A stretch of 64,000 nucleotides of DNA from assembly GCA_030680835.1 (NCBI GenBank), contig JAUXUD010000077.1, forward strand, positions 1 to 64,000, read 5' to 3'. This document shows, in pieces, positions 19,246 to 28,951 of the stretch (positions are counted from its first letter, which is position 1; the number at the start of each line of letters is the position of its first letter). A program made the position numbers and the translations under genes. The stretch is from Bacteroidota bacterium (GTDB lineage: Bacteria; Bacteroidota; Bacteroidia; UKL13-3). Below the pieces are notes generated by a model, which saw only the letters and a program-made list of their open reading frames with translations, made no database searches and was not told where the DNA came from.

Positions 19246-20343
19246 ATGCAGGGACATTTTTTTAGTAAATACATTCCCGATCCGGGTGCAGGAGATCCAT
19301 TTCAAAGGTTATTGGACCTGTTTCTGCAATTGATGCAATATACCAACGGTGATGTGGCAGAAGCCCTGGATTGGCTCACTCAGTTGGATGCCCAAAACAA
19401 CTTAACGGGGGAAGCTTATGGAATGGGTAATTTTATTCAGGATCTGAAAGACAAAGGTTATATTAAGGAAAATCCCCTGAACGGAGATTTTGTTCCAACC
19501 GGAAAAACCAACCAGAGTATCAGAAAAAAAAGTCTTGAAGAAATTTTTGGGAAACTCAAAAAAAGTCCTCGCGGAAACCATAGAACCCAGGTTACAGGTC
19601 AGGGCGATGAACTGAACAGTGATACCCGAAAGTTTACTTTTGGTGACAGTATTGACCAGATAGATATGACGGCAAGCCTGCATAATGCACAGGTAAATCA
19701 TGGCATTGAGCACTTTAATCTGACAGAAAGCGATCTTGAAATTAAGGAAAGGGATTATAACGCACAAACATCAACTGTATTGATGATTGATATTTCACAC
19801 AGCATGATATTATATGGTGAGGACCGGATAACTCCGGCAAAAAAAGTTGCAATGGCACTCGCTGAGTTAATTAAAACAAAATATCCAAAAGACACTCTTG
19901 ATATCATTGTTTTTGGGAATGATGCCTGGCCCGTTGAATTGAAGGATTTGCCCTATCTGCAGGTGGGCCCATATCATACCAATACCTATTCGGGTTTGGA
20001 GCTGGCATTGGATTTATTGAGAAAACGCAGACATGCGAATAAACAAATTTTTATGATTACTGATGGTAAACCCACCTGTTTAAAAGAAGGAGCTGGTTAT
20101 TACCAAAATAGTTTTGGACTTGACAAAAAAATCATCAATAAAACACTTACCATGGCGGTGCAGGCAAGACGTGTGGGAGTATGTATTACAACATTTATGA
20201 TTGCCAGCGATCCCTACCTTCAAAAATTTGTGAGAGACTTTACAAAATTAAATAATGGAAGGGCTTATTATAGTTCATTAAATGGATTGGGAAATTATAT
20301 TTTTGAGGACTTTGAAAAAAACAGACGTAAGAATTTAAAATAA
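19246..20343 (+). CDS. VWA domain-containing protein
   Basis: VLMIDISHSMILYGEDRITPAKKVAMALAELI and IFMITDGKPTC (MIDAS-like). Confidence 0.85.
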   Translation: MQGHFFSKYIPDPGAGDPFQRLLDLFLQLMQYTNGDVAEALDWLTQLDAQNNLTGEAYGMGNFIQDLKDKGYIKENPLNGDFVPTGKTNQSIRKKSLEEIFGKLKKSPRGNHRTQVTGQGDELNSDTRKFTFGDSIDQIDMTASLHNAQVNHGIEHFNLTESDLEIKERDYNAQTSTVLMIDISHSMILYGEDRITPAKKVAMALAELIKTKYPKDTLDIIVFGNDAWPVELKDLPYLQVGPYHTNTYSGLELALDLLRKRRHANKQIFMITDGKPTCLKEGAGYYQNSFGLDKKIINKTLTMAVQARRVGVCITTFMIASDPYLQKFVRDFTKLNNGRAYYSSLNGLGNYIFEDFEKNRRKNLK

Positions 20344-20347
20344 GTAT

Positions 20348-21832
20348 ATGACAAATCAATCAATAAATACTTTATATCAACTGAAACGTTCAGGATATCA
20401 ATCCAAAACCATTAAGCAGGAAATGAGAGATAATCTGATCGGATTTTTGAAAAAAGGGGAAAACCCGTTTACGGGTATTCAGGGTTATGATGATACGGTA
20501 CTGCCTCAATTGCAAACTGCAATTTTATCAAAGCACAATATCATTTTACTGGGATTGAGAGGACAGGCCAAAACCCGGATAGCCCGTTTAATGATGAATT
20601 TACTGGATGAATATATTCCTGTTGTATCAGGCAGTGAGATTAATGACGACCCTATGCTGCCCATGAGCCGGTATGCTATTGATTTAATTGAGGAAATGGG
20701 TGATGAAACGCCGGTTGAATGGATGCATAGAAATGAACGTTATACAGAAAAACTGGCAACCCCCGACGTGTCGGTTGCAGATTTAATCGGGGACGTGGAT
20801 CCGATAAAAGCAGCCACACTTAAATTGCATTATAATGATGAACGGGTGCTTCATTTTGGGTTAATTCCCCGTAGTCACAGATGTATTTTTGTAATTAATG
20901 AATTACCCGATTTGCAGGCGAGAATTCAGGTTTCGTTGTTTAATATTTTGCAGGAAGGTGATTTACAAATTAGGGGATTCAAATTAAGACTACCCCTGGA
21001 TGTTCAGTTTATTTTCACTGCAAATCCTGAAGATTATACAAACAGGGGAAGTATTGTTACTCCGTTAAAGGACCGTATTGACAGCCAGATTTTAACACAT
21101 TACCCCAAAACGCTGGACTTATCAAAGCGTATAACCACTCAGGAAGTTCATATCAGCAAAGAACAAAGGGAAACTATTTTAGTAAGTGAAATGCTTCTCG
21201 ACCTGATAGAATACATTGCAATTGAAGCCAGAAAAAGCGATTTGGTAGATCAAAAAAGCGGAGTATCGGCAAGGCTAACCATTAGTGCCCTTGAAAATCT
21301 GTACAGCACAGCCGAGCGCCGGATGTTGCTAACCGGACAAAATAAAACCTATGCACGGATCAGTGATTTATTTGGAGTATTACCCAGTATAACCGGAAAG
21401 GTTGAACTGGTTTATGAAGGGGAACTGGAAGGTGTAAGCAACGTAGCCCAGGCTTTAACCGGGAAGGCAATCAAGGCGTTATTTAACGAAAAATTTCCGA
21501 ACCCTGAAAAAGCTAAAAAAGCAAAAAAGCCCAATCCGTTTGCTACAATATTAAACTGGTTCAATGATGGTTATACGGTAAGCGTACATAGCACTGTGAA
21601 CGATCTGGCATATCAAAAAGAATTATTAACGGTAGAGGGCCTGCCGGAGCTAATCAAAGAATCCTATCCCAAATACAGCGAACCGGAGAAAGTAATACTA
21701 ATGGAACTGGTATTGCATGGTTTGGCCGAATACAGTCAGTTAAGCAAACACAATCTCACCAAAGGTTTTGAATTTAAAGATTTAATGAGCAGTATGTTTG
21801 AAATGAAAAATAGGCATGAAGATGAGGATTAA
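20348..21832 (+). CDS. MoxR/Mg-chelatase-type AAA ATPase
   Basis: LLGLRGQAKTRIAR Walker A, FVINELPDLQARIQVSLFNILQEGDLQIRG, FTANPEDYTNRGSIVTPLKDRI. Confidence 0.85.
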   Translation: MTNQSINTLYQLKRSGYQSKTIKQEMRDNLIGFLKKGENPFTGIQGYDDTVLPQLQTAILSKHNIILLGLRGQAKTRIARLMMNLLDEYIPVVSGSEINDDPMLPMSRYAIDLIEEMGDETPVEWMHRNERYTEKLATPDVSVADLIGDVDPIKAATLKLHYNDERVLHFGLIPRSHRCIFVINELPDLQARIQVSLFNILQEGDLQIRGFKLRLPLDVQFIFTANPEDYTNRGSIVTPLKDRIDSQILTHYPKTLDLSKRITTQEVHISKEQRETILVSEMLLDLIEYIAIEARKSDLVDQKSGVSARLTISALENLYSTAERRMLLTGQNKTYARISDLFGVLPSITGKVELVYEGELEGVSNVAQALTGKAIKALFNEKFPNPEKAKKAKKPNPFATILNWFNDGYTVSVHSTVNDLAYQKELLTVEGLPELIKESYPKYSEPEKVILMELVLHGLAEYSQLSKHNLTKGFEFKDLMSSMFEMKNRHEDED

Positions 21833-21902
21833 AAATCCCATTTCTATGATTTATCTTTTTTTAATTTTTGCAGGATAGTTCCAATAATATATCTTGCCCT
21901 TT

Positions 21903-22676
21903 ATGAAAACTAAAGAAGAAATTGTAAGTGATTGGCTACCCCGCTATACCGGACGCCCATTGGAGTTATTTGGGGAGTATATTTTACTTACGAATTTTAT
22001 TAATTATATTGAGTTATTTGCCAAAAGATTTAATGTAGAGATTTTAGGTAAAGACAAACCCATGCAAACGGCTACTGCCGAAAATATAACCATTATAAAC
22101 TTTGGAATGGGAAGTGCCATGGCTGCAACCTGCATGGATTTATTAAGTGCCATTCATCCCAAGGCAGCTTTGTTTTTAGGCAAATGCGGAGGTCTCAAAA
22201 AATCGACAAAATTGGGAGATTTGATTTTACCGATAGCTGCAATCCGGGGCGAAGGGACAAGTAATGATTATATAATGAATGAAATTCCGGCATTGCCTTC
22301 ATTCAGATTGCAAAAAGCCGTTTCGGCAACCATTGTAAAACATGAAATGGATTATTGGACCGGAACCGTGTATACAACCAACCGTAGGGTTTGGGAGCAT
22401 GATGATGAATTTAAAAAATATTTGAGAAAAACCCGGGCGATGGCAATAGATATGGAAACGGCAACCATTTTTATAACCGGATTTGTGAATCAAATTCCTA
22501 AAGGAGCCTTATTGTTGGTTAGTGATAACCCAATGGTTCCGGAAGGAGTAAAAACCTCGAAAAGTGATACCGGAGTTACTGCAAAATTTGTTGCCAAACA
22601 TTTGGATATTGGAATAGATTCTCTGATTGAGTTACGGGATTCCGGTGAGTCGGTTAAGCATATGAGATTCGAGTAG
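21903..22676 (+). CDS. amn: AMP nucleosidase
   Basis: GKCGGLKKSTKLGDLILPIAAIRGEGTSNDY and AIDMETATIF phosphorylase-family motifs. ATG at 21903. Confidence 0.87.
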   Translation: MKTKEEIVSDWLPRYTGRPLELFGEYILLTNFINYIELFAKRFNVEILGKDKPMQTATAENITIINFGMGSAMAATCMDLLSAIHPKAALFLGKCGGLKKSTKLGDLILPIAAIRGEGTSNDYIMNEIPALPSFRLQKAVSATIVKHEMDYWTGTVYTTNRRVWEHDDEFKKYLRKTRAMAIDMETATIFITGFVNQIPKGALLLVSDNPMVPEGVKTSKSDTGVTAKFVAKHLDIGIDSLIELRDSGESVKHMRFE

Positions 22677-22708
22677 GATTAGAAATGAGTATTGTCGCTT
22701 TCTCATTT

Positions 22709-23137
22709 TCAGTTATTTTCGAAACTATGTAATTGCAAAAATTCTGATGGATGCAAAATTGGAATCTTTACATCAATAAAATCTTTACGGTTAAAAGTAA
22801 TAATAGCATCTGCTTTCATTCGCATAGCAGAGAAATATTGAATGCCATCTTCTATATCAATAAATTTTGATTCAAAAGCGGCCTCAACAATCGATTGGTC
22901 TTCGATAGAGATCATGAAATAAGAAAATGCCTTTAGCAAAACTTTTTTAATGTGTTTTTTATCCTTGTAAAACTTGCCTACCATGTAAAAAACAATGGCT
23001 ACAGTTGTTGGTGAAACATAAGGTCTGTTGTATAAAGATATAATTGTTGAAATACATTGAGTACAAAGTTCATTTTCCTTTGAATCGGAATTTAACCAGT
23101 CAATTATTATATTGGCATCAATAAAAATGCGTTGCAT
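22709..23137 (-). CDS. PIN domain toxin (VapC-like)
   Basis: MQRIFIDANIIIDWL ... DIEDGIQYFSAMRMKADAIITFNRKDF acidic PIN signature. Confidence 0.85.
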   Translation of the reverse strand: MQRIFIDANIIIDWLNSDSKENELCTQCISTIISLYNRPYVSPTTVAIVFYMVGKFYKDKKHIKKVLLKAFSYFMISIEDQSIVEAAFESKFIDIEDGIQYFSAMRMKADAIITFNRKDFIDVKIPILHPSEFLQLHSFENN

Positions 23138-23145
23138 TCAGGTTT

Positions 23146-23391
23146 TTATTCTTTTTTATAATCCCGGTGTGAACCTAATTTAAAAACCCCTGATAGTTTC
23201 CGGATCTCAGGTTGTTCAAATGAGAATTTGCCGGTTTCTTTGTTTTTTTTGATTTTAACATAAGCTGCTAAAAAATCTTCCACTATGGAAGAAATAGATT
23301 CTTCTTCCATCATTACGTATGCTTTGGCTTCCTTAATTATTTTTACATCACAGCTAAGCGTTAGTTTGGTTTTATTTGATTTTGATTTCAT
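23146..23391 (-). CDS. Antitoxin, DUF6364-like
   Basis: KSNKTKLTLSCDVKIIKEAKAYVMMEEESISSIVEDFL; immediately upstream of the PIN gene. ATG at 23391. Confidence 0.75.
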   Translation of the reverse strand: MKSKSNKTKLTLSCDVKIIKEAKAYVMMEEESISSIVEDFLAAYVKIKKNKETGKFSFEQPEIRKLSGVFKLGSHRDYKKE

Positions 23392-23408
23392 AATGTGATG
23401 AAGAAAAT

Positions 23409-23447
23409 TTTTTATACGTACAAAAATAAATATTATACGTATAAAAA
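23409..23447. promoter_or_regulatory. Candidate TA operator: inverted repeat TTTTTATACGTA-N15-TACGTATAAAAA
   Basis: 12-bp perfect arms (23409-23420 and 23436-23447), 17 nt upstream of the likely antitoxin start. Confidence 0.65.
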
Positions 23448-23572
23448 GCAAATATTTTTATATTTAACCTTTACAGCTTTGTTTTAATCCCTGAATTGGT
23501 TCAATTCACCAATTATAATATTTTCAGACAGAACATAGTAAAGGGCTCTTATATTTGCACCAAAATTTTAAG

Positions 23573-25447
23573 ATGGCAAAAAGCAGGTTTAGCAGCAATG
23601 GAAATTTAAAAAAGGAACCCGAAAAAGTTAAGATTAGTAAGGAGACTCTGAAAGAGGCATTTATACTTTTTTCATATCTAAAACCTTATAAAAGCAAATT
23701 TATCTTAAGCTTGGTATTTATAGCTCTTTCGGCATTTAGCACTATGATATTTCCTTTTTTGTTGGGTAAAATGATTGATGCGGCGGCTCCGGGTGCAAAC
23801 TTAAAATTACCACAAGGTGGAATAGACACAGGCATGCTTGGTTTTAATCTAAAAACAGTTCAATGGAGTTTGAACACAATACTATTACTCTTGTTTTTGC
23901 AGCTTTCAGTACAAACGATCTTTTCATTTATGCGGATTTATTTATTGACTGAAGTGGGGGAGAAGTCCTTGGCCAATATCAGAACGGATTTATATGGTAA
24001 ATTATTGAGCCAGCCAATGAGTTTTTTCAGTGATCAGCGTGTAGGAGAATTGAGCAACCGGATAAGTTCCGATTTATCGCAAATTCAGGATGCCATTTCT
24101 TTCACATTGGCCGAATTTTTAAGAGGAATTTTCACATTAATAATTGGATTAAGTTTTATTTTTTGGATTTCTACAGAACTGGCTTTGGTAATGTTATCGG
24201 TTGTGCCATTAATTGCGATAATTGCTGTTGTATTTGGCATACGGATTCGAAAAATGTCACGTAAAGCACAGGATCAGCTGGCAGAAAGTGGTACTATTGT
24301 TCAGGAAACATTTCAGGGAATTTCAATTGTAAAGGCTTTTACAAGCGAAAGTTATGAAATGAAAAGATACACTTCCAGTATTATGGGTGTAGTTGAAACC
24401 GCTATAACCAATGCAAGATATCGCGGTGCATTTGTAAGTTTTATGATTTTTGGAGTTTTTGGCGCCATTGCATTTGTGATGTGGTATGGAGCCCGAATGA
24501 TCAGTTCAGGCGAAATGAGTGCCGGCGACTTAACCATGTTTGTAATCTTTTCGGCATTTGTGGGAGGTACTTTTGCCGGTTTTGCTGATATGTTCAGTCA
24601 GTTACAAAAAACATTGGGAGCCACACAAAGGGTTCGGGAATTGTTAAGAACAGAAGGAGAGCCAGTGGAGCTAACAGATTCAATGGTTAAAATTGAGCAC
24701 CCGATTCTGGGGAATGTGAGGTTTGAAAATGTTGCATTTCGTTATCCTTCGAGGGTGGATGTTGAAGTTTTAAAAAACATAACATTATCGGTTCAGGCCG
24801 GAGAGCAAATCGCATTGGTTGGACCCAGCGGTGCCGGTAAAAGCACATTGGCCTCCCTGTTGTTGAAATTTTATGAGCCCATAGAAGGTGCTATTTACTT
24901 TGATGAAAAAAACAGTAAAGATTTTGGATTAACAGAATTACGCAAGCAGATGGCTTTTGTGCCACAGGATGTTGTACTTTTTGGTGGTTCAATAAGAGAA
25001 AATATAGCCTATGGCAAACCCGGAGCGGGTGATGCAGAAATAATAGCAGCAGCCCATAAGGCAAATGCCCATGAATTTATTAACCGCTTTCCGGAAGCAT
25101 ACGAAACCATTGTTGGTGAAAGAGGCATTAAGTTAAGCGGAGGCCAGCGCCAGCGTATTGCTATAGCTCGGGCCATATTAAAAAATCCGGCGATACTCAT
25201 TTTAGATGAAGCAACCAGTTCACTCGACAGCGAAAGTGAACAGTTGGTTCAGGAAGCTTTGGAAAACCTAATGAAAGACCGGACCAGTTTTGTGATTGCA
25301 CATCGTTTGTCAACGGTTCGTAACTCCAATAAAATTATTGTGATTGATAAAGGAACCGTTCAGGAAATTGGCACCCACGAAATTTTAATGCTTAACGAAC
25401 ATGGGCTTTATCGCAGGTTGGTGGATATGCAACTGGAGTGGAATTGA
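23573..25447 (+). CDS. ABC transporter, fused permease/ATP-binding (MsbA/lipid-multidrug exporter type)
   Basis: TM domain plus VGPSGAGKSTLASLLL, LSGGQRQRIAIARAILKNPAILILDEATSSLD. Confidence 0.93.
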   Translation: MAKSRFSSNGNLKKEPEKVKISKETLKEAFILFSYLKPYKSKFILSLVFIALSAFSTMIFPFLLGKMIDAAAPGANLKLPQGGIDTGMLGFNLKTVQWSLNTILLLLFLQLSVQTIFSFMRIYLLTEVGEKSLANIRTDLYGKLLSQPMSFFSDQRVGELSNRISSDLSQIQDAISFTLAEFLRGIFTLIIGLSFIFWISTELALVMLSVVPLIAIIAVVFGIRIRKMSRKAQDQLAESGTIVQETFQGISIVKAFTSESYEMKRYTSSIMGVVETAITNARYRGAFVSFMIFGVFGAIAFVMWYGARMISSGEMSAGDLTMFVIFSAFVGGTFAGFADMFSQLQKTLGATQRVRELLRTEGEPVELTDSMVKIEHPILGNVRFENVAFRYPSRVDVEVLKNITLSVQAGEQIALVGPSGAGKSTLASLLLKFYEPIEGAIYFDEKNSKDFGLTELRKQMAFVPQDVVLFGGSIRENIAYGKPGAGDAEIIAAAHKANAHEFINRFPEAYETIVGERGIKLSGGQRQRIAIARAILKNPAILILDEATSSLDSESEQLVQEALENLMKDRTSFVIAHRLSTVRNSNKIIVIDKGTVQEIGTHEILMLNEHGLYRRLVDMQLEWN

Positions 25448-25572
25448 GAGACTTTTATGATAAATATTTTTTCAAATGCCAAATAAAGATAAATTTGCCC
25501 TCCCATTGATTTTGTAATCTCAAATAAAAAACTGCATCTTTGGGTAAAGACTAATGACTAAAACAATCTCGC

Positions 25573-26907
25573 ATGTCTGAATTTCAATTGGTAATGCCCA
25601 AAATGGGCGAAAGTATTGCTGAGGCAACTATTATTCGATGGACAAAAAAGGAAGGTGATTCCATTGCGGTTGATGAAACGGTTATGGAAATAGCAACAGA
25701 TAAAGTTGATTCTGAAGTACCCTCACCGAAAGCCGGAATTCTTAAAAAATGTTTATACAAGGATGGGGACGTGGTTGCTGTTAATGAAACCATTGCAATT
25801 ATTGAAATAGAAGGAACTGAGGCTATATCCACATCGGTTCCTGCTGTTCCCGTTACAAAAACAGAACCCCCGGTTGTAAAACCCACCACGGTTCATGCTG
25901 CACCTGCTGTTTCAACTGAACAACAGATTCAGACTACCCATAATGACGGGAGCAATAAATTTTATTCGCCTTTGGTATTAAACATAGCCCGCACCGAAAA
26001 TATCAGTATGGCTCAATTGGAAACCATAAGCGGTACAGGAGCAGAAGGCAGGGTTACCAAAAGAGACATACTTGCCTATGTACAAAATAAAGGAAATATT
26101 TCAATTGCTCCTCAAATTGCCAAAACACAGTCGGTTCAAACCGAAAAAACCACTACCGGCGACTCTATAAGCTATAAACCAGTGGCAAGTACCAATGGGG
26201 GCGATGAAATTATCGAAATGGACCGGATGCGCCGGCTTATAGCTGATCACATGGTTATGAGTAAACATACCAGTCCGCATGTTACCTCATTTGTAGAAGC
26301 AGATGTAACCAACATGTTTGTTTGGCGCGAAAAAGCCAAAAAAGTTTACGAAAAAAGAGAAGGCGAAAAAATTACCTTTACTCCCATGTTTATTGAATGT
26401 GTTGTGAAAGCCATTAAAGATTTTCCAATGGTAAACATAACCGTTGATGGCTATAATATTATTAAACGTAAAGCCATTAATATTGGAATGGCCGCAGCAT
26501 TACCAAGCGGAAACCTGATTGTACCTGTTATTAAAAATGCAGATACCATGAATTTAATTGGTTTAACAAAAATGGTAAATGAGCTCGCAAATAAAGCCAG
26601 AGCCAATAAATTATCACCTGATGATATACAGGGAGGTACCTTTACATTAACCAATGTAGGTGGTTTTGGAAATGTTATGGGAACTCCAATAATCAATCAA
26701 CCTCAGGTAGCGATTTTGGCTACCGGAACCATCAAGAAAAAACCGGCAGTGCTCGAAACCCCGATGGGCGACGTAATTGCAATCCGGCATATGATGTTTT
26801 TGTCACTGAGTTATGATCACAGGGTGGTTGATGGTTCACTTGGCGGAAGTTTTTTACGAAGGGTAGGTGATTATATGGAGCAGTGGGATGTTAACCGCGA
26901 AATTTAA
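25573..26907 (+). CDS. 2-oxo acid dehydrogenase E2 component (dihydrolipoamide acyltransferase)
   Basis: Lipoyl motif EIATDKVDSEVPSP, E3-binding region, catalytic SYDHRVVDGSLGG. Confidence 0.92.
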   Translation: MSEFQLVMPKMGESIAEATIIRWTKKEGDSIAVDETVMEIATDKVDSEVPSPKAGILKKCLYKDGDVVAVNETIAIIEIEGTEAISTSVPAVPVTKTEPPVVKPTTVHAAPAVSTEQQIQTTHNDGSNKFYSPLVLNIARTENISMAQLETISGTGAEGRVTKRDILAYVQNKGNISIAPQIAKTQSVQTEKTTTGDSISYKPVASTNGGDEIIEMDRMRRLIADHMVMSKHTSPHVTSFVEADVTNMFVWREKAKKVYEKREGEKITFTPMFIECVVKAIKDFPMVNITVDGYNIIKRKAINIGMAAALPSGNLIVPVIKNADTMNLIGLTKMVNELANKARANKLSPDDIQGGTFTLTNVGGFGNVMGTPIINQPQVAILATGTIKKKPAVLETPMGDVIAIRHMMFLSLSYDHRVVDGSLGGSFLRRVGDYMEQWDVNREI

Positions 26908-27000
26908 ACATTTACTGATTTCTTCCTTACAGAAGTGAATTAACGGCACTTTATAATTTCAATATGTTTAAAAAATCTTAACAACCTGTTTGCATTTAGG

Positions 27001-27031
27001 TTGGCTGGGCTTTATAATTGAATTATATTTG
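27001..27031 (+). promoter_or_regulatory. Candidate Bacteroidota promoter for pyrG (TTGG-N19-TATATTTG)
   Basis: TTGG at 27001-27004 and TATATTTG at 27024-27031, matching the TTG / TAnnTTTG consensus. Confidence 0.6.
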
Positions 27032-27035
27032 CCTC

Positions 27036-27055
27036 CCGTAAGTTAACATTTACGG
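27036..27055 (+). promoter_or_regulatory. Leader hairpin 1 (CCGTAA-N8-TTACGG) upstream of pyrG
   Basis: 6-bp perfect stem just downstream of the candidate -7 element. Confidence 0.55.
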
Positions 27056-27064
27056 TTTTATTTT

Positions 27065-27109
27065 ACCAGTATAAATCAGGCCCGATCAAACAAATTTTAC
27101 TGGTTTTTT
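27065..27109 (+). terminator. Terminator-like hairpin with U-tract in pyrG leader
   Basis: ACCAGTA(T)AAAT-loop-ATTTTACTGGT followed by TTTTT, about 40 nt before the pyrG ATG. Confidence 0.6.
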
Positions 27110-27149
27110 CATGTTATTAGAACCGTATTTGGTGAACCAAAAATAAATT

Positions 27150-28760
27150 ATGACACCAAAATACATTTTTGTTACCGGAGGAGTTACATCCTCGTTGGGT
27201 AAAGGCATTATTGCAGCTTCTCTGGCAAAATTATTACAGGCCAGGGGTTATTCTGTAACCATTCAAAAACTAGATCCTTACATCAATGTAGATCCGGGAA
27301 CCCTGAATCCATATGAGCATGGCGAATGTTTTGTAACGGAAGACGGCGCTGAAACCGATCTGGATTTAGGCCATTATGAGCGTTTTTTAAACATTCCTAC
27401 TTCACAGGCAAATAATGTTACTACTGGCAGAATTTATCAATATGTAATAAACCAGGAGCGTGAAGGCGCCTATCTTGGGAAAACAGTGCAGGTGATACCG
27501 CATATTACAGACGAAATAAAGCGAAGAATAAAACTATTGGGTGAAACCGGTGAATTTGAAATCATCATAACCGAAATTGGTGGCACAGTAGGTGATATTG
27601 AATCCCTTCCTTATATTGAGGCTGTGAGACAATTATTATGGGAAATGAAAGAAGAAGATGCATTGGTAATTCATCTTACGTTATTGCCCTATTTGAGTTC
27701 AACCAAGGAATTAAAAACAAAGCCAACCCAGCATAGTGTAAAAATGTTGCTGGAAAGCGGGGTTCAACCTGACATTTTGGTTTGCCGAACCGAACACATG
27801 ATTACCAAAGAAGTACGTAAAAAAATTGCCTTGTTTTGTAATGTTGATTCCAACGCAGTTATTGAAGCGCTTGATGTACCAACAATTTACGATGTTCCTT
27901 TGATGATGCTGAAGGAAAAACTGGATAAAACAGTTTTGGCAAAAATGAAATTATCGGCTAAAAATGAGCCGGATATGGATAGCTGGAAATCGTTTTTAAC
28001 CCGGCATAAAAATCCAAAACATGAAATACGAATTGGTTTAATTGGTAAATATGTTGAATTGCCGGATGCATACAAATCGATAATTGAAGCCTTTATTCAT
28101 GCAGGCGCCGAGAATGAGTCGCGGGTGCGGGTTCAATATATTCACAGTGAACTTTTGGCTGAAGACAATATAGACAAAAAACTGGCTGACCTGGATGGAA
28201 TATTAGTAGCACCCGGTTTTGGTGACCGTGGAATTGAAGGGAAAATTACTGCCATAAAATATGCGCGCGAAAATAATGTTCCATTTTTTGGCATATGTCT
28301 GGGCATGCAAATGGCAGTTATTGAGTTTGCACGTAATGTAATTGGATGGAAAGATGCACATAGTACCGAAATGAACAGTAAAACCAAGCATGCGGTTATT
28401 GATATGATGCCGGATCAAAAGAAAATTACTGCCAAAGGGGGTACGATGCGTTTGGGGTCGTATACCTGTGAGATTGCGAAAGACAGTAAAGCCTATAAAG
28501 CATACGAAAAATCAAAAGTCAGCGAGCGCCATCGCCATCGTTACGAGTTTAACAGCCATTATCAAAAGGAATTTGAGGATAACGGAATGTTAATTACAGG
28601 AGTAAATCCAGAAACCCGGCTTGCTGAAATTGTAGAATTAAAAAATCATCCTTATTTTATTGGAGTACAATTTCATCCCGAATACAAAAGTACCGTTTTG
28701 AACCCACATCCATTGTTTATCAGGTTTATTAAAGCAGCCGTTACGTATAGCCAGCGCTAA
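27150..28760 (+). CDS. pyrG: CTP synthase
   Basis: MTPKYIFVTGGVTSSLGKGIIAASLAKLLQARGY; GMQMAVIEFARN glutaminase nucleophile region. Confidence 0.97.
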   Translation: MTPKYIFVTGGVTSSLGKGIIAASLAKLLQARGYSVTIQKLDPYINVDPGTLNPYEHGECFVTEDGAETDLDLGHYERFLNIPTSQANNVTTGRIYQYVINQEREGAYLGKTVQVIPHITDEIKRRIKLLGETGEFEIIITEIGGTVGDIESLPYIEAVRQLLWEMKEEDALVIHLTLLPYLSSTKELKTKPTQHSVKMLLESGVQPDILVCRTEHMITKEVRKKIALFCNVDSNAVIEALDVPTIYDVPLMMLKEKLDKTVLAKMKLSAKNEPDMDSWKSFLTRHKNPKHEIRIGLIGKYVELPDAYKSIIEAFIHAGAENESRVRVQYIHSELLAEDNIDKKLADLDGILVAPGFGDRGIEGKITAIKYARENNVPFFGICLGMQMAVIEFARNVIGWKDAHSTEMNSKTKHAVIDMMPDQKKITAKGGTMRLGSYTCEIAKDSKAYKAYEKSKVSERHRHRYEFNSHYQKEFEDNGMLITGVNPETRLAEIVELKNHPYFIGVQFHPEYKSTVLNPHPLFIRFIKAAVTYSQR

Positions 28761-28773
28761 AACGTTAATTCTT

Positions 28774-28896
28774 AAAAAGAGGTAAACGCGAATCGGTTAA
28801 AGCGCGTAATCAGTTAAATTACCATAGTTCGACAGGTTCACTATGAAAGCAAAATTTGTCATCCTGAGCTTGCCGAAGGGACCGCTTACCTTTTTT
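28774..28896. repeat. Intergenic stem-loop element (nested hairpins) between pyrG and yidC
   Basis: AAAAAGAGGTAA (28774-28785) pairs with TTACCTTTTTT (28886-28896); inner CATAGT...ACTATG hairpin (CATAGTTCGACAGGTTCACTATG). Confidence 0.6.
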
Positions 28897-28951
28897 GTGT
28901 AATTTATTAATCTCAATTGCCTATTTTCGCCCGGCTTTTAAAAAGAAAACA

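Noticed and set aside
19246-21832. Defence-island interpretation of the MoxR-VWA pair
   Set aside because: Neighbours are housekeeping genes (mnmD, AMP nucleosidase) and no effector domain is present; more likely a chaperone/chelatase pair.
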